A stretch of 64,000 nt of DNA from Pseudomonas sp. R4-35-07 (GTDB lineage: Bacteria > Pseudomonadota > Gammaproteobacteria > Pseudomonadales > Pseudomonadaceae): contig NZ_CP027732.1 of the NCBI RefSeq assembly GCF_003852235.1, forward strand, positions 310,001 through 374,000, read 5' to 3'. Positions within the stretch are counted from its first letter, which is position 1. Each line of letters begins with the position of its first letter. Below are positions 8,971 through 17,009 of the stretch, piece after piece. Made by a program: the position numbers and the translations under genes. The notes below the pieces were generated by a model. The model saw nothing but the letters and a program-made list of their open reading frames with translations, did not search any database and was not told the origin of the DNA.

Positions 8971-10518
8971 TGTAGATAGAAGATTGGTTTTAGGTAGGAT
9001 AATTTTTTTGCTTTGGTCTTTAACCGATGGCGGAGTAACTAAATCATTTTTAGGGCTGGGCTTTTCAATGTCAGATTTTGAGATGGCAACCCCAATTGAA
9101 AATACCAGAAAAAACGACACAATGGTCAACACCCATAGCACTGTGTATTTTTTGATTCTTTCTTCTGTGTGAATATCTACACTAACGATTACAGGATCAA
9201 TGCTTGAATTTAATTCATCCTCACTTAAAATGTTTTTGTAATTCGAAAGAATTGAATTTTTCGTCTGTTTCGTTATATAAACGATCCTGTCTTGTGTGTC
9301 TTTTCTGGAAAAATATAACCAGAAAGTAGACGCCACACAGATAAAAATAGAAATTAAAAAGTACTCTTTGGAAAATATTTTCTCAGAACCTGCATCTTTT
9401 AGTCCGTTAATTACTACGACTGAGACTATAAATGAGATAAAGGCAACTGTGCTATTTTGAAACGAGCTTATAAAGCCGTCGGTCGAGTCTAAGGCCCGCT
9501 TGTTGAACTCAGATATAAATTCTAAAAGTTTTCCTTTTAATTCAAGATATTGAGTTACATTTTCCTTTAAGTATATTTCATAATTTGATTGGATTGTATG
9601 CCAAGTATTAATTGTTAAGTTGAGTTTTCCGTCTTGACTGTTAAGGGTGAAGATATTTCTCACTAACCCTAGTTTGTCAGTAGAGGGACCGTCTGAGAAG
9701 ACCCACGAGTAAATCTTAAATACAATTTTATTATTTTCTTTAATGTCCTCCGGTTGCTGAGCTATTGTACTAAAAGAGCGGTAGCCATTAAATTTAAATT
9801 GAATTTCTCCGCGCGTATTAACTTCTGTACTGTTAGATAAATATGCAAGAGCATAAATAAGTTTTGAGCTTTGAAAGAACTTTATTAGCTTGGATGGTAT
9901 ATTTTCTTGCATTGAAAAGTCGAAATCGGCCGCCGTAAAATTGTAGGGTAATCCTATTAATGTGGTGCCTTCTTTGAAAGACGCTATTTTTTTATTACGG
10001 TTTTTCTGCATTTGTGCTTCAATTTTTCTTATATTTTCGCCATGCTTTATGAATTTTATTGTCTTGCTTCCAAAGCAGTTTATTTCTTCAAAAAGTTCAA
10101 ATATAAGTTGCTCTCTCATGTTCCTGCTGAGGAGCTCTATAGATTTTAGTATGCTTTGGGATGAAAGAAAGTCTGCAAAAAGTTTTAGGTTGTAAATCGA
10201 ATAGGTTTGTTCGATGAAATTTTTATTAATTTTTAGTTCTAATGTTAAGGTTGTGTTATCTCCGTTGTACTCGTTGTAGTGAATCTCTAGTTTATTTATT
10301 TCACTTGGAGTGCAAGAAGTTATTGTTTTATCCGATCCATCCAGTTCAATTGTGAATTCAAAGTTATCCCTAACTGATATTTTCTCCAGCTGAGATACTA
10401 GGTTTTTAATATCTAGCCAAGAATGTAGCTCAAAGCTGGCGTCAAGTGTGTATCTAGAAAGTACATCTTGGGCTTCGAATGTTTTGGATTTATTCTTGAG
10501 ATCGGAGAAGTTCAACAT
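8968..10518 (-). CDS. Unknown 516-aa protein with C-terminal membrane segments
   Basis: I do not recognise a family. About the first 340 residues look soluble and are rich in Lys, Asn, Ser and Ile, with the AT-rich codon use of transferred DNA. The C-terminal third holds three hydrophobic segments: STVAFISFIVSVVVI, FLISIFICVASTFWLYF and VLWVLTIVSFFLVFSIGVA, followed by a short charged tail ending at the pckA terminator. Its start immediately follows the stop of the upstream 353-aa gene, so the two are probably one transcript. A soluble sensor part joined to a membrane anchor or effector is a reasonable inference, but no catalytic motif is visible. Confidence 0.75.
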   Translation of the reverse strand: MLNFSDLKNKSKTFEAQDVLSRYTLDASFELHSWLDIKNLVSQLEKISVRDNFEFTIELDGSDKTITSCTPSEINKLEIHYNEYNGDNTTLTLELKINKNFIEQTYSIYNLKLFADFLSSQSILKSIELLSRNMREQLIFELFEEINCFGSKTIKFIKHGENIRKIEAQMQKNRNKKIASFKEGTTLIGLPYNFTAADFDFSMQENIPSKLIKFFQSSKLIYALAYLSNSTEVNTRGEIQFKFNGYRSFSTIAQQPEDIKENNKIVFKIYSWVFSDGPSTDKLGLVRNIFTLNSQDGKLNLTINTWHTIQSNYEIYLKENVTQYLELKGKLLEFISEFNKRALDSTDGFISSFQNSTVAFISFIVSVVVINGLKDAGSEKIFSKEYFLISIFICVASTFWLYFSRKDTQDRIVYITKQTKNSILSNYKNILSEDELNSSIDPVIVSVDIHTEERIKKYTVLWVLTIVSFFLVFSIGVAISKSDIEKPSPKNDLVTPPSVKDQSKKIILPKTNLLST

Positions 10519-11580
10519 CTACAGTTCTCGTTCTTTTCTTTTGAATTGTTTGGCAAGTTTTGATTCAATGACCACGAGCTCTCGTCCATCGGACGTGATC
10601 TCGGACCAGACTTTTTCGGATAAATTACTGATTCCTTCTCGGATTGAAAGAGAAATCTCAGTGGTGAGTTTGTAATTTGTATTTCGGAAAGGTACGGCTG
10701 AGGGCACTAATTCAAAAACAGTATCGAAGCCTTTGTTTTTTGGGAGGTCTTTAAGCTTTATAATAAGTTTTTGTTTTGCTTCTTCGAATTCGTTGTTGTC
10801 TGATTTATAATTAGATATTGTTGCGTCAAGAAATTTAAAGTAGTCAATTGAGCCTTCCTGCTTGAAGGCTGCAACCGTCGCGTTTCTAAGTATTGTGTAG
10901 TCTTGAGGGAACTCTTTCTTTAGCGTGGCGAGCTTGGTTATCGTTTCCGTGCAAGCCGTAGTTGTATTGAAGGTATCTGTATTTCTTTCCCTCAACTCAA
11001 GAAACTCTGCCCACCAGTATTTAGTCAGGCCGGATTTTGAGTCATAGATATTGATGCATGTAGGAGACTTTTTATCATCGAAGTCAACCTTGAATGCTTT
11101 GTATACTTTCTCCGTTAGGCTGAGCCCCTTTCTTTTCTTGAAGTCTATATCATCTAAAATTACTAAATGGTCGACTTTTACGCCAAGATAACGCAGATTG
11201 CCATTTTCTTTGTAAATAAATTGTAGAAAACTGCCAGTTTTCACGTGGGCGCCGTCATTTTTTCCGAGATGCTTATATCGCTCATTGGTTGTTATTTCTT
11301 GGTCTAGCAACTTCTGAACTAAATTCTCACCAGCAAAGTTGACACTTAAGTCTGCGCTTTCCGATACTGTTCTTGTTGAGAGTTTGAAGGCACTTTCCGG
11401 CTCGCTAAAATCAAAAATTCGTTTTTGCTCTTTATTGTTGATTTCTACTAAGAGTGTTTCGAGATAAACTTCGAGATCTTGGTTTTTAAGATCTCCAGCG
11501 ATTTGCTCTTTTGTTTTGTTCAGGATGTCTACATGGAAAAAGCAAGTGCTAATAACACTGTTTCTATCAAGAATTGCCAT
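10519..11580 (-). CDS. Unknown 353-aa protein, possibly NA37/YejK-like
   Basis: First gene of the AT-rich cassette. The pattern of a GSFLQFIYKENGNLRYLGVK strand, then a KVYKAFKVDF block, then IYDSKSG-TKYWWAEFLEL recalls the nucleoid-associated NA37 (YejK/NdpA) family by eye, but similarity is weak and no search could be run. It has no signal peptide or membrane segment and a lysine/arginine-rich C-terminus (KQFKRKEREL) compatible with nucleic-acid binding. It is directly abutted by the membrane-anchored 516-aa gene. The pairing of a DNA-binding-like protein and a membrane protein is reminiscent of two-gene antiphage modules (inference). Confidence 0.7.
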   Translation of the reverse strand: MAILDRNSVISTCFFHVDILNKTKEQIAGDLKNQDLEVYLETLLVEINNKEQKRIFDFSEPESAFKLSTRTVSESADLSVNFAGENLVQKLLDQEITTNERYKHLGKNDGAHVKTGSFLQFIYKENGNLRYLGVKVDHLVILDDIDFKKRKGLSLTEKVYKAFKVDFDDKKSPTCINIYDSKSGLTKYWWAEFLELRERNTDTFNTTTACTETITKLATLKKEFPQDYTILRNATVAAFKQEGSIDYFKFLDATISNYKSDNNEFEEAKQKLIIKLKDLPKNKGFDTVFELVPSAVPFRNTNYKLTTEISLSIREGISNLSEKVWSEITSDGRELVVIESKLAKQFKRKEREL

Positions 11581-12169
<589 letters not shown>

Positions 12170-12184
12170 GATCCGATCGTTGTG

Positions 12185-12214
12185 AAAAAGCCGCCTCTTG
12201 AGGGCGGCTTTTTT
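12185..12214. terminator. Bidirectional terminator
   Basis: AAGCCGCC-CTTGAG-GGCGGCTT flanked by A and T runs, placed between the displaced pckA end and the convergent permease gene. It could serve both strands. Confidence 0.85.
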
Positions 12215-12226
12215 GTGCGCGAAAGG

Positions 12227-13090
12227 TCAGTCGGCGATATGTAAAACCACTGCCCCGACCAGCACCAGCACAACCCCCAGCACCTGCACCGCCGTCAGCC
12301 GCTCCTTGAAAAACACAAACCCCAGGATCGCTGCAATCCCACCTGACAGCGTACTGATCACCGTTACCACCGAAACCGACCCTGCCATTGCCCCCCACGA
12401 AAACGCCGAGAAACCACCGAGGTTCATCACGCTCGCTCCGGTCAATGTCGCGCAGTTTTTCAGCGGCGGGATTTTCAAGCCGTCCTTGATCTTCAGCACC
12501 ATCATCACCATTACGCACCCCCCAACCAGATAGCCCAGCCACAGCATGGTGATGGGGCCCAGCGCCGGCAGCGTATAGCGGCCTTGCAGCCAGAAACTGG
12601 TGCCGTACAGCAGCGCGGCGAGCATGGCGTAGGCGATGGACAGGCGCGGATTGTTGTGGGGTACGCCGTTGTCCTTATGGAGGCTGGAAAGGATCACGCC
12701 GATGGCGCACAGGCCGATGCAGCCGAGTTGGACCAGGCTGATCTGCTCGCCGCTGGCCCAGGACAGCAAGGTGGTGACTACGCCGTATGAGGTCACGAGT
12801 GGCGCAACAATGGCGGCTTTGCCCAAGGCGAAGGCCTTGGACAGTGCGAGGGCGCCGGACACGGTGAGCAGCGCGGCCGCGATACCCAGGAGCCAGACGC
12901 TCAACGGCGCATTGAGGGATTTGGAAAAGAAGGCAGGAAAACTGACCAGCAGCAGGGTCATGATCAAAAAGCCGAGGGCTTGGCCGAAATACACCGCGCG
13001 TTTAACACCAACGGCCCGGGCGTTGAGGCCCACCAGAAAGTCCGTGCCGCCCCAGAGCAGGGCGGCCAGCAGGCCCATCGTTACGTCCAT
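12227..13090 (-). CDS. DMT/EamA-family permease
   Basis: Inner-membrane transporter of 287 aa with about ten hydrophobic segments in the two-fold repeat typical of the drug/metabolite transporter superfamily. It begins with the family-like MGLLAALLWGGTDFLVG. The substrate cannot be inferred. Its start is followed upstream by a REPIN, and it converges on the displaced pckA end. Confidence 0.8.
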   Translation of the reverse strand: MDVTMGLLAALLWGGTDFLVGLNARAVGVKRAVYFGQALGFLIMTLLLVSFPAFFSKSLNAPLSVWLLGIAAALLTVSGALALSKAFALGKAAIVAPLVTSYGVVTTLLSWASGEQISLVQLGCIGLCAIGVILSSLHKDNGVPHNNPRLSIAYAMLAALLYGTSFWLQGRYTLPALGPITMLWLGYLVGGCVMVMMVLKIKDGLKIPPLKNCATLTGASVMNLGGFSAFSWGAMAGSVSVVTVISTLSGGIAAILGFVFFKERLTAVQVLGVVLVLVGAVVLHIAD

Positions 13091-13135
13091 GTAAGGTCCT
13101 TGTTATGCATACCGTTCGCCAGGTTAGCGCAGATC

Positions 13136-13232
13136 CAAATGTGGGAGGGGGATTGCCCCCGATTGCGGTGTAACAGTCAAAAGTTGGCCGCCTGACACAC
13201 TGCTATCGGGAGCAAGCCCCCTCCCACACTTG
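13136..13232. repeat. Paired inverted REP element (REPIN)
   Basis: Inverted arms CAAATGTGGGAGGGGGATTG and GGGAGCAAGCCCCCTCCCAC lie between two minus-strand genes. One arm has a single change from the majority sequence. Confidence 0.9.
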
Positions 13233-13251
13233 ATTCTCGGTGTACTTCAGT

Positions 13252-13902
13252 TCAGCTCAGGTTTTCCAGCGTTTGCGTGTCCCAGCTGTGGGTCTTGATC
13301 GCCAGGTAGAGCATACCAATGGTCAGCGGGACTTTGTCGCCATGCCCCTTGGCCCGGCGCTTGAGGAACACGTCGAAGACCGGTGGGTTGAAGTAACGAT
13401 AAGTGTCGTAGTCGCCCAAGTCGAGGGCGAACTCCTGCTCCAGTGAGTCCATCAGTTGCTTGGCCTCGCTGCCGTCACAGCCCAGGTCGAAATTGAGTGA
13501 GGTTTGCAGATGGATGGTCTTGTGTTTCGGCAGGCCGATTTCTTCGTGCAGCAGTTGCAGAAGTTGCTGCATGACGGGGTCTTCGGGGAAGTTGGGGGCG
13601 AGGTTCATGGTGGGGGCACGCAGGAGTGGGTGAGGGGGACGGTTGCGTTGGTGGCGATACTTGTTTTGGCTTTTTAACAAAATGATGCCTGTTACAAAAG
13701 CGATGACCGGCAGGCTCTCTGTTTGTGTCTCCCTTATCCAAGAGGTGGCGCAGAATAAGATTGTCGGACCGCTCACCACGAGTATGAGCCCAAAAGCCTT
13801 TCTGAATACGGGCCGCTTGATTGTTTTGTCGGCTAAAGCGGGAAGTGCCAAGAGTAGAATCAGATTTATCCATTGGATGTACATGGTTATCGTATTAGCC
13901 AC
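13252..13902 (-). CDS. DUF1493-like protein with N-terminal membrane segments
   Basis: The C-terminal part, from an internal Met at 13608 (MNLAPNFPEDPV), looks like the acyl-carrier-protein-like DUF1493 family, with the SLNFDLGCDGSEAKQLMDSL helix and a DYDTYRYFNPP tail. The open frame extends upstream by 98 residues with three hydrophobic segments (INLILLLALPALA, AFGLILVVSGPTILF, VIAFVTGIILL), which would make a membrane-anchored fusion. Either the 216-aa protein is real, or a 118-aa protein starts at 13608 and the upstream part is a separate small membrane gene in the same frame. Function unknown. Confidence 0.6.
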   Translation of the reverse strand: MANTITMYIQWINLILLLALPALADKTIKRPVFRKAFGLILVVSGPTILFCATSWIRETQTESLPVIAFVTGIILLKSQNKYRHQRNRPPHPLLRAPTMNLAPNFPEDPVMQQLLQLLHEEIGLPKHKTIHLQTSLNFDLGCDGSEAKQLMDSLEQEFALDLGDYDTYRYFNPPVFDVFLKRRAKGHGDKVPLTIGMLYLAIKTHSWDTQTLENLS

Positions 13903-14416
13903 CCTGAAATTGTCGGACCATTGACGAGAGAGATCGCTGAGGGCCGATGCCTCCGTTGACCTGAGCGTCGATCCCTATAACGACGTCACCGGCGTGATAG
14001 CTACGAATGAGGCCTTTGATAGTCAGACCTACGGCTGCTCCTGCGGCGAGTCCAACTGCTGGAGATGCCAGACTCATTGGCGCTGATATCGCGCCGCTGA
14101 TTAATCCTGCAACGATTTCCCCGCGAATGTTGAGCAAGTCGGCATGTTGCCGGGTGATTGGCTTCGAGATGCCGATGGTGATTTTGCAAGGCAAATCACG
14201 GGCAAGCATTTTGTCGTATAAATCTACGAGCCGCTGGCGCAGCTCATTTGCGAATGTGCCTGCTTCCAGTAGGCATAGATTTGCCAGTGCGTGCCGGTTG
14301 GCTGGTAAGGCTATAAGGCGAAGCACCGTGAAGGTGATGCCATAATGGCCGATGTATTGAGTCCTTTCGATGTTCACGGGTGTCCGCCGAGAAAGTTGAG
14401 ACCGCGCTATTTTCAT
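13895..14416 (-). CDS. Hypothetical protein, 173 aa
   Basis: It overlaps the start of the DUF1493-like gene by eight bases, so the pair is probably co-transcribed. The middle has a small-residue stretch rich in Gly and Ala (GLISGAISAPMSLASPAVGLAAGAAVGL) that may insert in a membrane or pack as a glycine-zipper helix pair. The N-terminal 90 residues are mixed and soluble-looking. No family recognised. Confidence 0.5.
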   Translation of the reverse strand: MKIARSQLSRRTPVNIERTQYIGHYGITFTVLRLIALPANRHALANLCLLEAGTFANELRQRLVDLYDKMLARDLPCKITIGISKPITRQHADLLNIRGEIVAGLISGAISAPMSLASPAVGLAAGAAVGLTIKGLIRSYHAGDVVIGIDAQVNGGIGPQRSLSSMVRQFQGG

Positions 14417-14553
14417 TCAGCTACGGGTAACTTCTGTAGACGTTAGGTGGGTATTTGGAGCAGTTTGGGAAGGGGATGTCGCGGTGTTTGGAAGTTTCTT
14501 ACAGCGGTTTCCGGCATTTGTGCCTTGGCAGCGACGCCATAGGTAAAACTGGT

Positions 14554-14647
14554 CAAATGTGGGAGTCGGGCTTGCCCGCGTTGACGTTGGGTCAGGTGTG
14601 GAAATGTCGCCTGATGCTCCGCTATCGCAGGCAAGCCAGCTCCCACA
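14554..14647. repeat. Divergent paired REP element
   Basis: Arms CAAATGTGGGAGTCGGGCTTG and GCAAGCCAGCTCCCACA have the same architecture as the other REPINs, but the core differs (GTCGGGCTTGCCCGC). It is therefore probably a different REP subfamily. Confidence 0.8.
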
Positions 14648-14650
14648 GGG

Positions 14651-14974
14651 TTAGCTGCGTGGCTGGCCAGTTTGTGTTGGACTGTCGGCCGCCGGCTGTA
14701 GCTGCACGTGTTGCGCCGCTTCCAGCAAATCACATCCGTCCTGGACGAGCAGGTACAAGGCGTTGGTGATGTGGGAGATGTCTTTGAGGTCGGCGTGTTC
14801 GAAGGTCAGGCAGGAGAAGGTTTCCAGTAGGTCCGTAGCTGCGCGGATGCGTTGGTGGGCGGCGGACTGGATGTCTTCGGCTTTGGCTTCGGTGTCGATG
14901 ACGAGGGGGTAGGTATCGGTGAAGTTAGTGCGCAGAATGCGATAACGATTGGTTGGGAGGTTGGGCTTTGTCAT
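14651..14974 (-). CDS. DUF6124-like small protein
   Basis: A 107-aa soluble, helical protein of a type common in Pseudomonas. It resembles the DUF6124 family by the AHQRIRAATDLLETFSCL region, followed by a LVQDGCDLLEAA segment. No catalytic or membrane features; function unknown. Its last codons run into the edge of the divergent REP element. Confidence 0.55.
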   Translation of the reverse strand: MTKPNLPTNRYRILRTNFTDTYPLVIDTEAKAEDIQSAAHQRIRAATDLLETFSCLTFEHADLKDISHITNALYLLVQDGCDLLEAAQHVQLQPAADSPTQTGQPRS

Positions 14975-15144
14975 TTCAGTTCCAATACAGATTCAAAGAA
15001 ATACACCAAACGAGTTGGCACGTTTGTCCCTGCTGTTTTTCGGATGACCAAACCCGGTCGCTGATTTGGCAGCGACGGAACGAACCTTAGAAGTGAGTGT
15101 GTTCTCGGGCAATAAACGAATGGTTTAACTGTTCATGGCCTCAG

Positions 15145-15196
15145 ATCATTCCCACGCTCCTGCGTGGGAATGCATCCGGTGACGCTCTGCGTCACC
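15145..15196. repeat. Double-hairpin intergenic repeat
   Basis: Two adjacent perfect hairpins: TTCCCACGC-TCCT-GCGTGGGAA (15149-15170) and GGTGACGC-TCT-GCGTCACC (15178-15196). This sequence type is widespread in Pseudomonas genomes and is unrelated to the GGGGGCTTGC REPs. Confidence 0.8.
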
Positions 15197-15392
15197 AACA
15201 CCTGAGGTTCAAGCCGTGCAGTGATGAGGCGTTGAGTTCGCGAGGCAAATACTGGGCAAGGACCGCGGCTCTCGTCGGCAGAGCATTGTCGACATCGGAC
15301 GGTTGGGTGTCGAAGCCTGCCAGACGCAAGCTGGCAAGATAGTTGGAGCGTTGTATCTGCTTGTAGTAAGCCTGTTTCTGCTTGAACGTCAT
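15192..15392 (-). CDS. YhfG-like orphan antitoxin (FicA type)
   Basis: The segment MTFKQKQAYYKQIQRSNY followed by ASLRLAGF resembles YhfG/FicA, the small antitoxin of Fic AMP-transferases. I take the ATG at 15392 (66 aa, preceded by GGAAGAG); an in-frame Met at 15434 and a GTG at 15545 are possible longer starts. No fic gene with an HPFxxGNGR motif lies next to it, so it would be an orphan. The 3' end runs into the double-hairpin repeat, suggesting the tail was altered. Moderate confidence only. Confidence 0.5.
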   Translation of the reverse strand: MTFKQKQAYYKQIQRSNYLASLRLAGFDTQPSDVDNALPTRAAVLAQYLPRELNASSLHGLNLRCW

Positions 15393-15563
15393 CTCTTCCA
15401 CGGCGCAGTTCTCCAAGACAGAGGCTGGTTTCATCGTGCGGTCAGTGTTCGCTATAACCACGTCACATTCCTTATAAAAAATCCGCCAGCGCGCTGAATT
15501 CAGCGTATGTTTCACCGCAAAATCTTGTAGGGCAATTCCGCCCACTACTTAAAGGGAATTAGC

Positions 15564-16739
15564 ATGGGTTTGCTTCGTGTCGCTTCGGCGATGTCATTGT
15601 GTGCGGTGGCTTTTTCCGTTCAGGCCGAGCAGTTGCCGATCGAGGTGCTGAGCGCGGTGGTCAAGGACCAGAAAATCGCCGACGCCGAGGTGTTGCTGCA
15701 ACGCAACGGTGCGCAGAACGTGGTGGGCCGCACCAACGCTCAAGGGCAGGTGACGCTGACCAGCGAGGCGGCTGACGACGCCAGCAATCTATTGATCATC
15801 AAAAAACCGGGCTATTCCAACCTGGTGGTGAAATGCCCGTGCAAGGGCATGACCTACGCTATCAGCCCTGTGATGGAAAACCTCGATGGCTTGCGCGTGG
15901 TGCTGAGCTGGGGCCAGACGCCGGAAGATCTCGACTCCCATATGATCTTCCCCGGCAACAATATCTACTTCGAGAACAAGACCGGCGCCGACGCCGAGCT
16001 GGACGTGGATGACACCGACAGCTACGGCCCGGAAACCATCACCCTGCAGAAAAAACACTACGGTGAAAGCTACGTTTACGCCGTGCATGACTACAGCAAC
16101 GGCGGCAATCCAGGCTCGCGTCAGTTGTCCAACAGTGAAGCCAAGGTGTTCGTATACATGGGCCAATCGCTGGTGCGCACCTACTACGTGCCGAAAAACC
16201 GCAGCGGTAACCTGTGGACCGTGTTCCGCATGACCGGCAGTGGCGACTTCCAGGACATCAACACCTTCAGCGGCGTGACCGTGAATGCCGCCAATGTACT
16301 CAACGAAGTCAAACCATTACTGGACGACAGCGTTGCGGTTACCGCAGTGGCCGTCAGCTCTTCCGCACAGACCGACGCGAAGCGTCTGAACGTGCAGGGT
16401 GAAGCTGCTTACCAGGCGGGTAATCTGGACCAGGCGATTGATCTGTTCCGACAGGCCATTGATCTGGATAACGGCTTCGGTAAAGCTTATGGCAACCTCG
16501 GCTTGGCGTATCAGAAGGCTGGCAACACCGCCGAATCGATCTGGGCCAACCGCAAGGCCATCGCCCTGGCGACGGGGGCCAATGCGGCAACCGTACGCGC
16601 GGGTGCCTACTACAACATTGCCCGAATCTACGAAGCGGCGGGCCAGTTCCCGGATGCGCTGCGTCACTACCAATTGGCCAAGGAGCAGAAGGCCAATCCG
16701 GTGTACGACACGGCGATTGAGCGGGTGCAGAACCGCTGA
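15564..16739 (+). CDS. Secreted YfaP-like protein with TPR repeats
   Basis: 391 aa with a clear signal peptide (cleavage after SVQA, about residue 21). The N-terminal half has an Ig/carboxypeptidase-regulatory-like region (residues 25-110) and then a YfaP/DUF2135-like stretch, with VLSWGQTPEDLDSHMIFP, ENKTGADAELDVDD and YVYAVHDYS. The C-terminal 120 residues hold about three TPR motifs (EAAYQAGNLDQAIDLFRQAI; AYGNLGLAYQKAGNTAESI; YYNIARIYEAAGQFPDAL). Probably periplasmic or outer-surface and protein-binding; function unknown. Confidence 0.75.
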   Translation: MGLLRVASAMSLCAVAFSVQAEQLPIEVLSAVVKDQKIADAEVLLQRNGAQNVVGRTNAQGQVTLTSEAADDASNLLIIKKPGYSNLVVKCPCKGMTYAISPVMENLDGLRVVLSWGQTPEDLDSHMIFPGNNIYFENKTGADAELDVDDTDSYGPETITLQKKHYGESYVYAVHDYSNGGNPGSRQLSNSEAKVFVYMGQSLVRTYYVPKNRSGNLWTVFRMTGSGDFQDINTFSGVTVNAANVLNEVKPLLDDSVAVTAVAVSSSAQTDAKRLNVQGEAAYQAGNLDQAIDLFRQAIDLDNGFGKAYGNLGLAYQKAGNTAESIWANRKAIALATGANAATVRAGAYYNIARIYEAAGQFPDALRHYQLAKEQKANPVYDTAIERVQNR

Positions 16740-16760
16740 TTCGGTTCTAGCGCGGTTTTG

Positions 16761-16855
16761 AAATGTGGGAGGGGGCTTGCTCCCGATAGCAGTGGATCAG
16801 TGAGTTATTTGTAGCTGATCCACCGCCATCGGGGGCAAGCCCCTTCCCACATTTG
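16761..16855. repeat. Paired inverted REP element (REPIN)
   Basis: Arms AAATGTGGGAGGGGGCTTGC and GGGGCAAGCCCCTTCCCACA, located after the YfaP-like gene and before the RecQ-like gene. One arm carries a C-to-T change. Confidence 0.9.
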
Positions 16856-17009
16856 GTTGTTGGTGTTCCTACAGTCGTATTTGGCCCAAGGCCATTGCTG
16901 CACCCTGTGTATCATCCTGTCTCTTTTTTCCATGCGACCTTTCTCGATCCGCTGAACTTAATGGGCTACGTTTTTAAGCCACGTTCAACGGTCAATGGAG
17001 TGACAGCCT

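Noticed and set aside
8968..11580. Kiwa (KwaA/KwaB) assignment for the pckA cassette
   Set aside because: KwaA is a short four-segment membrane protein, whereas this partner is 516 aa with a large soluble domain; gene order also differs. The resemblance is only conceptual.
14443..14733. Open frame of 96 aa on the minus strand
   Set aside because: It is a reading of the divergent REP element and flanks (VGAGLPAIAEHQ-type phrase); such REP-derived frames recur and are not genes.
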